Positions 59,902-64,000 of a stretch of 64,000 nt of DNA are shown here, piece after piece. Every line of letters begins with the position of its first letter. Within the stretch, counting starts at the first letter, position 1. The position numbers and the translations under genes were made by a program. The stretch spans positions 1,116,001 to 1,180,000 of the forward strand of contig OZ241890.1 of NCBI GenBank assembly GCA_965203475.1. Reading direction: 5' to 3'. Origin of the DNA: JABDMD01 sp965203475 (GTDB lineage: Bacteria; Pseudomonadota; Gammaproteobacteria; UBA4575). The notes under the pieces are model-generated. The model saw nothing but the letters and a program-made list of their open reading frames with translations. It was not told the DNA's origin and did no database searches.

Positions 59902-61044
59902 TTAGGCGTATCCGGCCTGTTTGTTCATTTTTGCAGCTATCTTGAGCTCGCCTTCACTGGCTAATTCGTCATCCCATTTCGCCAGTTGTTTTTTCATATA
60001 ACTATGAAATACGGGGGGCAGTAGGGCTAGTGCATATAGGGTGAAGTAGCCGCGTCCGCAGTTGGGGGCACCCACTTCGTCGAGTTCCCAAAAGTGGGTT
60101 TCGCCACGATCGTGGTGGTCGGCTTGGCGACCTATTTCGATAAAGAACCAGCTGGTAAAGGCGGTGCTGTTGTCCCAGCTATGGCGGTAGTCAATCGGTT
60201 GGCCTTTTTCTCGTATGAGTCCGTAGTGTTCGAGGTAGTTGAGTGCTTCGAGTTCGAAGTTGGACATGATCCATACGCCGGCTAAACAAGCCATGCCAAG
60301 CCAGCCGCCAACAAACCAGAAGAGTAGGACGGTGGGCAGGGCCATGAAGTAGCCGCGGATCCAGCGGTTTTGCCAGGATAGAAACGGTACGCCAAGGCGT
60401 TCAAGACGTTGTTTTTCCATCATGAAAAGAAATTTGCTTTGCCCAAATCCAGATAGTGGGTAGTGAGCGTACATGCTTCGCCCGCGGGGACTGGTGGCGG
60501 GGTCGTCTTGGTGGCCGAGTTCTAGGTGGTGGTTGTATACGTGGGCGTAGCAGAAGTGGGCTTTGCCACTGAGGGCCATCATCCAGCGCGCGATGACGAA
60601 GCTGAAGCCTTTGGTGTGGGCGAGTTCGTGACCGTAGATGATGCCAACGCCGGCAAAGATGCCGGTGGATAACACGGCGCCAAATAGTTGGGTGCCGGTG
60701 ATGCCGTCTTGGACGGTAAGTCCGAGAATTTCGGTGCTGCCAAGCGGTACGCCATTGGTGTATTGCCAGATGCGCCAGGCTAGGGCTAGTTGTAATAGTA
60801 TAAAAACGCCGAGCATGCCGTACATGGTGCCGTTTAATAGGGGTACGATGCCGTAGGTGTCGCCTTCGTCGTCAAAACCTGCTCCGGGGGTTTGGGCTTT
60901 GGTTAGGGTGTCGATAATGATGCCAACACCGAGTAGCACAACTCCGGTCCAGACCCAGGGACCGCCCGCTAATACACCAAATAGGGCGGCTAATATTAGT
61001 ATCGGTGCTAGAAAGTATCGTACGTTAATTAAAAATTTCTTCAT
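59902..61044 (-). CDS. AlkB/XylM-family membrane diiron monooxygenase
   Basis: 380 residues, with about six membrane spans and the histidine boxes of membrane alkane/xylene hydroxylases: HELAHTK (HExxH type), HVYNHHLELGHQDDPATS (H-x3-HH), NYLEHYGL, and QADHHDRGE (H-x-x-HH-like). The N-terminal spans and the HYG motif argue for AlkB/XylM rather than a fatty-acid desaturase. It inserts oxygen into a C-H bond of a hydrocarbon or aromatic side chain. The gene is richer in GC than its surroundings, which suggests high expression. Substrate unknown. Confidence 0.88.
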   Translation of the reverse strand: MKKFLINVRYFLAPILILAALFGVLAGGPWVWTGVVLLGVGIIIDTLTKAQTPGAGFDDEGDTYGIVPLLNGTMYGMLGVFILLQLALAWRIWQYTNGVPLGSTEILGLTVQDGITGTQLFGAVLSTGIFAGVGIIYGHELAHTKGFSFVIARWMMALSGKAHFCYAHVYNHHLELGHQDDPATSPRGRSMYAHYPLSGFGQSKFLFMMEKQRLERLGVPFLSWQNRWIRGYFMALPTVLLFWFVGGWLGMACLAGVWIMSNFELEALNYLEHYGLIREKGQPIDYRHSWDNSTAFTSWFFIEIGRQADHHDRGETHFWELDEVGAPNCGRGYFTLYALALLPPVFHSYMKKQLAKWDDELASEGELKIAAKMNKQAGYA

Positions 61045-61267
61045 GTATGGCCTCCATCTTAGGAAGAAATAAAATGGTGAAAATTGTTTTCACTATCAGG
61101 TATAGGATTGTCTACCGTAGTGTTTATCTCAAAAGTATAGCACTGCTATAGAGAAAAAACGTAGTTAGGATATACAGAATTCATTGTGGTATGAAGCTTT
61201 CGTGAACAATATTAGAGAGCTTGTTAAATCAATGGGTTACAGGAACAATTTGTAAAATCAATTATGC

Positions 61268-61669
61268 TTATTTGGAATCAAAATTTAGGCTGATTGAGTT
61301 AATACAGTACCTAAGATTTGTGGGCTCTGGACCATCATTGAACACATGACCTAAATGCGCACCACAGCTACTACACATCACTTCCGTTCGAATCATGCCA
61401 TGACTGTGGTCCGATTCTTCCGTAACACTATCAGCATTTTCTGGTTGCCAAAAACTCGGCCAACCCGTACCCGAATCAAATTTATGTTGTGAAGAAAATA
61501 ATGGCGCATTGCAACAAACACATTTATACATGCCATCTTCTTTATGCGCATAAAACTCTCCACTAAATGCAGGTTCCGTTCCTTTTTGACGCGTCACATG
61601 AAATTGCTTTGGCGTTAACTGCTCTCGCCATTCTTGTTCTGACTTATTAACTTTTGGGATTTTAGACAT
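61268..61669 (-). CDS. msrB: Peptide methionine-R-sulfoxide reductase
   Basis: 133 residues with the zinc site CxxC (YKCVCC and EVMCSSCG), the GTGWPSFW signature and the catalytic Cys in RYCINSISL. It repairs methionine-R-sulfoxide in proteins. It precedes the tautomerase on the minus strand with a 20-base gap. Confidence 0.95.
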   Translation of the reverse strand: MSKIPKVNKSEQEWREQLTPKQFHVTRQKGTEPAFSGEFYAHKEDGMYKCVCCNAPLFSSQHKFDSGTGWPSFWQPENADSVTEESDHSHGMIRTEVMCSSCGAHLGHVFNDGPEPTNLRYCINSISLNFDSK

Positions 61670-61689
61670 AAGTAGTTACCTAATTAAAC

Positions 61690-61893
61690 TCACTCGCCCC
61701 TGCTTCTTCTAGTCGTTACCTGTTCACCCCCTATGCCCCAATTATCTGTTTCAACCTCATCAATAACTACAACCGTAGTTTCAGGATTTTTTCCTAAAAC
61801 TTTTTGCAACAAGTCAGTTACACCTTTTATAAGCTCAGCTTTTTGATTGGAGCTAACACCTTCATTGGTCACTTTAATATTTACGTATGGCAT
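61690..61893 (-). CDS. 4-oxalocrotonate tautomerase family protein
   Basis: 67 residues starting MPYVNIKVTNEG, so Pro2 would be the N-terminal catalytic base after Met removal, with Arg residues near the end. The family isomerises unsaturated 2-oxo acids in aromatic ring meta-cleavage, but many stand-alone members have other roles. It is just upstream of msrB. Confidence 0.88.
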   Translation of the reverse strand: MPYVNIKVTNEGVSSNQKAELIKGVTDLLQKVLGKNPETTVVVIDEVETDNWGIGGEQVTTRRSRGE

Positions 61894-61965
61894 AAGTTTT
61901 CTCTTAAATAATATCAGACTATCCTAACATCCACTTTCGTGTCTGAGCACAGGAAGTGAGCACAA

Positions 61966-62010
61966 GGACGATGTGCATGGACGCACAAGTGTCGCGGGAG
62001 ACAGGAAGTC
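61966..62010. repeat. Dispersed hairpin repeat, second copy
   Basis: Matches 26778-26820 over 43 bases with few changes. The dyad core GTGCATGGACGCAC is followed by AAGTGTCGCGGGAGACAGGAAGT. A shorter piece of the same kind (AGCACAGGAAGTGAGCAC) lies just before it, and CCATCAGGGACGATG after it near 62036. Confidence 0.75.
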
Positions 62011-62089
62011 GGGAGCGACCGTGCGAATAAGAGGTCCATCAGGGACGATGCAACCGATTAAAGTTAGGAGATTTTAAATTGTAAAGCGA

Positions 62090-62239
62090 CTACTTAAAAA
62101 TACTCTTGAATGCCTCACTAACACCTTTACGAGTTTCGTTAAGTATCTTACTTCGAGATTGGTCTTTTGCTGTAATAGATATTAGCAACCCTAGAAAAAA
62201 CAGAAATACAATTTTTTGCAAAATAAATTTATAAATCAT
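62090..62239 (-). CDS. Small membrane-anchored protein, 49 residues
   Basis: ATG 62239 has GGGAG seven bases upstream, which makes it the likely start; an ATG at 62275 has no such site. The protein is one hydrophobic segment (about 8-24, KIVFLFFLGLLISIT) followed by a basic tail (RSKILNETRKG...FKSIFK). No family is known. Confidence 0.5.
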   Translation of the reverse strand: MIYKFILQKIVFLFFLGLLISITAKDQSRSKILNETRKGVSEAFKSIFK

Positions 62240-62344
62240 TGATAGTCTCCCAGATTTAATATTCACCGATAGCATAGATGTGGTTTATTTCAGACACGGC
62301 AAATAGCGGTCATTCGAAAAGAGACGAATTCCGTTTTCAATAGC

Positions 62345-62719
62345 TCAACCGCAATCGACGGAGAAGCTAGCTTCGGCCGTGCCAGTTCCGCCGTCTTCAT
62401 ACAGCGTGCCTGATCCCGTGGCTGCGTTGTCGCCTTTCTGGAAATTCGACAGGTTTCCGGTGCTGTATGTGGTACCACCATCGATAATGGTCAACACGAA
62501 CTTTCCGTTATTCTGCATGCCTGAGATCACGATGCCATCACCGTTGGTATCAGTGACATCTGTTTGATCAGACTTGAACTGAAAATAGTCCTGGTCGAAG
62601 TATTCGCAGATGACGGCAACATTGTATTCAGTGTCTGCGAGATTCCCGGAAAAGTTTCCAGCAGCCGCCTGGCCGACCAACAACAGGTGGAGAGAAAAAA
62701 TTGCGCATAGGTATTTCAT
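62345..62719 (-). CDS. Small secreted protein, possible immunity protein
   Basis: 124 residues. The signal peptide (MKYLCAIFSLHLLLVGQAAA, cleavage after residue 20) is clear. The mature protein is beta-rich, acidic and Gly/Thr-rich, with two cysteines (AVICEYF and the C-terminal DCG) likely forming a disulfide. It follows the large truncated gene by 29 bases on the same strand. Both are clearly GC-richer than the rest of the window. A periplasmic immunity protein for that gene is one guess; no family is recognised. Confidence 0.6.
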   Translation of the reverse strand: MKYLCAIFSLHLLLVGQAAAGNFSGNLADTEYNVAVICEYFDQDYFQFKSDQTDVTDTNGDGIVISGMQNNGKFVLTIIDGGTTYSTGNLSNFQKGDNAATGSGTLYEDGGTGTAEASFSVDCG

Positions 62720-62748
62720 TTGTTTATCACCTCGTTACTTTGCGGGGC

Positions 62749-64000
62749 TCAGGGCGAGCCCTTGGAATAAAACGTCGGCCAATCCATTGTTTCACCGACA
62801 ACGTCAGCCAGATCAGCTTGGGTTGGCTCGCCTAAATTAACTCGGATTTCGCGTTCCAGTTCATCCACAAAAATCTTTGCGCCTTCCTTGAGCCGTTTCT
62901 GGATCTTGCGTGAAAACAGCACAGGCCCTCGCCTGACATATTCTTTGTTCTCCTCCTGCAACGTCATCGGTACGAGCGTGGTCGGTGAAGAGTAGTCAAT
63001 ACTGACGCGAAACGGCCTGATCCAGTCCTCGACCCGGCAAATCCAGTATTCGCCGTAGTAGATACGACTGTCTTGCGGCAGAAAAGAGTAATGTTTGAAA
63101 GGATCCGAAGGAGTCCAGTATTCGGAGGGCTGGCCATAACCCTTGTTCTTGGGATCAATCAAGGAGACAAGACAGCCAAGTCTGCTATCGGTAGCTATTC
63201 TGTCCAGCCTTCTGCTTACCCAGTCATCCATGACTGTTTCGTCTCCTACTATCCGCAATGATTCCGGCTCTAATATGCCATCGCCATCATAGAATTCAAA
63301 TCTATCTTCCTTGTGATAGAAGAATCCAAGTTGAAATACATATTCCTCGTTGTCAGCGTCAGCCTTAAGCCTGTATCGCTGGTACTCAGTGAACAAGTCT
63401 TCAATGCCATCCTCTAACAAATTTGAAAAGGGGTCCCCTGTATCGATGCCAGCACGCGATTCCTGGTCTGCGACACGGAGGTTATCCGCTTCCGATTGCG
63501 CGGCTTTGTTGGCCGCTTTACCCAGTTCTTTTGTCCCAGCGAATTCGCCGAGTTTCTCCGCCGCCTGCCCCAAAGCTTCAAAGAAAAGCGCCGGATCATC
63601 TGCGAGTTCTTCCGGGTATTCAAGCTCGTCGCCTCCAGTTCCTTTGTCTCTTGGTGGGTTCGCAGCCGTTTCTCGGCGCGCCAGCTCATGATTCGGAATC
63701 CAGACGAAATCAGGCTCCGCCTCGGGTTCTGCGACGCTTGGAGACTTACGCTCATAGTAGCGAATGTCTGGAGTGGCTGCTGCCTTGGATTTCTCGATTA
63801 GCAGAAAGTTCTGCACCTGCGCGATTTCAGACTGATAAGACGCCTTGATGTCGTCGAGAAGGATTTCAAGTGGTGTTTTGGCATCGCCAAGCGGACCCGC
63901 TTCGTCTTCGACAATAAAAAGGTCGCAATCGCACCCGGGCGGCACGCCCGTCGCGTCGGTGGCCGCGCTGCACGCTGCTTTGCACCAGTCACTATTGGCA
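62749..64000 (-). CDS. Large unknown protein, N-terminus beyond right edge; effector-like
   Basis: The reading frame is open through the right edge, so the true start is outside; a GTG at 63945 is only an internal start choice. At least 416 residues are visible. Near the edge there is a Cys-rich stretch (DWCKAACSAATDATG, then GCDCDL). A long charged helical region (about 20-160) and a C-terminal domain with many aromatic residues (YWTPSDPFKHYSFLPQ, YYGEYWICRVEDWIRPF) follow. No family is recognised. GC content and codon use differ from the main window, suggesting recent transfer. It is followed at once by a signal-peptide protein. Confidence 0.65.
   Translation of the reverse strand, partial: ANSDWCKAACSAATDATGVPPGCDCDLFIVEDEAGPLGDAKTPLEILLDDIKASYQSEIAQVQNFLLIEKSKAAATPDIRYYERKSPSVAEPEAEPDFVWIPNHELARRETAANPPRDKGTGGDELEYPEELADDPALFFEALGQAAEKLGEFAGTKELGKAANKAAQSEADNLRVADQESRAGIDTGDPFSNLLEDGIEDLFTEYQRYRLKADADNEEYVFQLGFFYHKEDRFEFYDGDGILEPESLRIVGDETVMDDWVSRRLDRIATDSRLGCLVSLIDPKNKGYGQPSEYWTPSDPFKHYSFLPQDSRIYYGEYWICRVEDWIRPFRVSIDYSSPTTLVPMTLQEENKEYVRRGPVLFSRKIQKRLKEGAKIFVDELEREIRVNLGEPTQADLADVVGETMDWPTFYSKGSP

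Noticed and set aside
63350..63848. Plus-strand frames opposite the truncated gene at the right edge
   Set aside because: They are low-complexity shadows in GC-rich sequence; the minus-strand frame is longer, open to the edge, and followed by a signal-peptide gene.

Overview
The window is AT-rich bacterial DNA and codes densely on both strands. Its gene content points to a free-living or host-associated, probably marine gammaproteobacterium: a DUF1820 protein, RraA, GluQ-RS, MltF, DksA, an Icd next to isocitrate lyase, and several TonB-dependent receptors. I see no rRNA, CRISPR array, insertion sequence or phage module. No species can be named from the sequence alone.

Layout. (a) 1-4224, minus strand: a thiocyanate operon. 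It runs scnB-scnA-scnC, a P15K-type cobalt activator, a DsrE-like sulfur protein, then the ATPase and substrate-binding protein of a nitrate/taurine-class ABC transporter cut by the left edge. A divergent LysR regulator (4410) is followed by cyanase cynS (5547). Both the scn operon and cynS have a -24/-12 (sigma-54-like) element upstream. The region therefore looks like a nitrogen-scavenging module for SCN- and OCN-. (b) 6.0-8.7 kb: small unknown genes, a CpdA-like phosphodiesterase and the cobalt transporter cbtB-cbtA. Cobalt is the metal of thiocyanate hydrolase. (c) 8.8-15 kb, minus strand: a complete TonB energised uptake operon (receptor, PepSY membrane protein, exbB, two exbD, tonB). One ExbD lacks the essential membrane aspartate. 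(d) 15.5-21 kb: an OprB-like porin, a periplasmic protein made of repeated D-V-Y/F units, small unknowns, PhzF, tRNA-Ser(GGA) with a decayed partial copy beside it, and DUF1820. (e) 21.2-27.4 kb: phosphoesterase, icd, aceA, rraA and an MBL-fold hydrolase, then a patch of structured repeats.

(f) 27.5-34.8 kb, minus strand: an acyl-CoA/aryl-CoA ligase with a full Liv-type ABC importer. Its binding-protein gene is richer in GC and bracketed by hairpins, as expected for a very strongly expressed component. (g) 35.3-47.8 kb, minus strand: the most unusual region. A thiamine-diphosphate enzyme is followed by two short citrate-synthase-like proteins that seem to lack the catalytic residues, a TonB receptor, an O-methyltransferase, a periplasmic ABC-type binding protein and a 1509-residue phosphorelay protein (HK-REC-REC-Hpt-REC-GGDEF-EAL). 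This could be a small-molecule biosynthesis, uptake and sensing locus. (h) 48-57.3 kb: housekeeping genes (mltF, tadA, guaA, guaB, xseA, a DksA with a histone-H1-like tail, gluQ). (i) 57.3-61 kb, minus strand: an AlkB/XylM-type membrane monooxygenase with ferredoxin, glutathione-transferase-like protein, flavin reductase and a small membrane protein, which suggests hydrocarbon oxidation. (j) 61.2-64 kb: msrB, a tautomerase, another copy of the structured repeat, and a GC-richer end segment. That segment has a secreted small protein and a large gene cut by the right edge, possibly a recently acquired effector-type pair.
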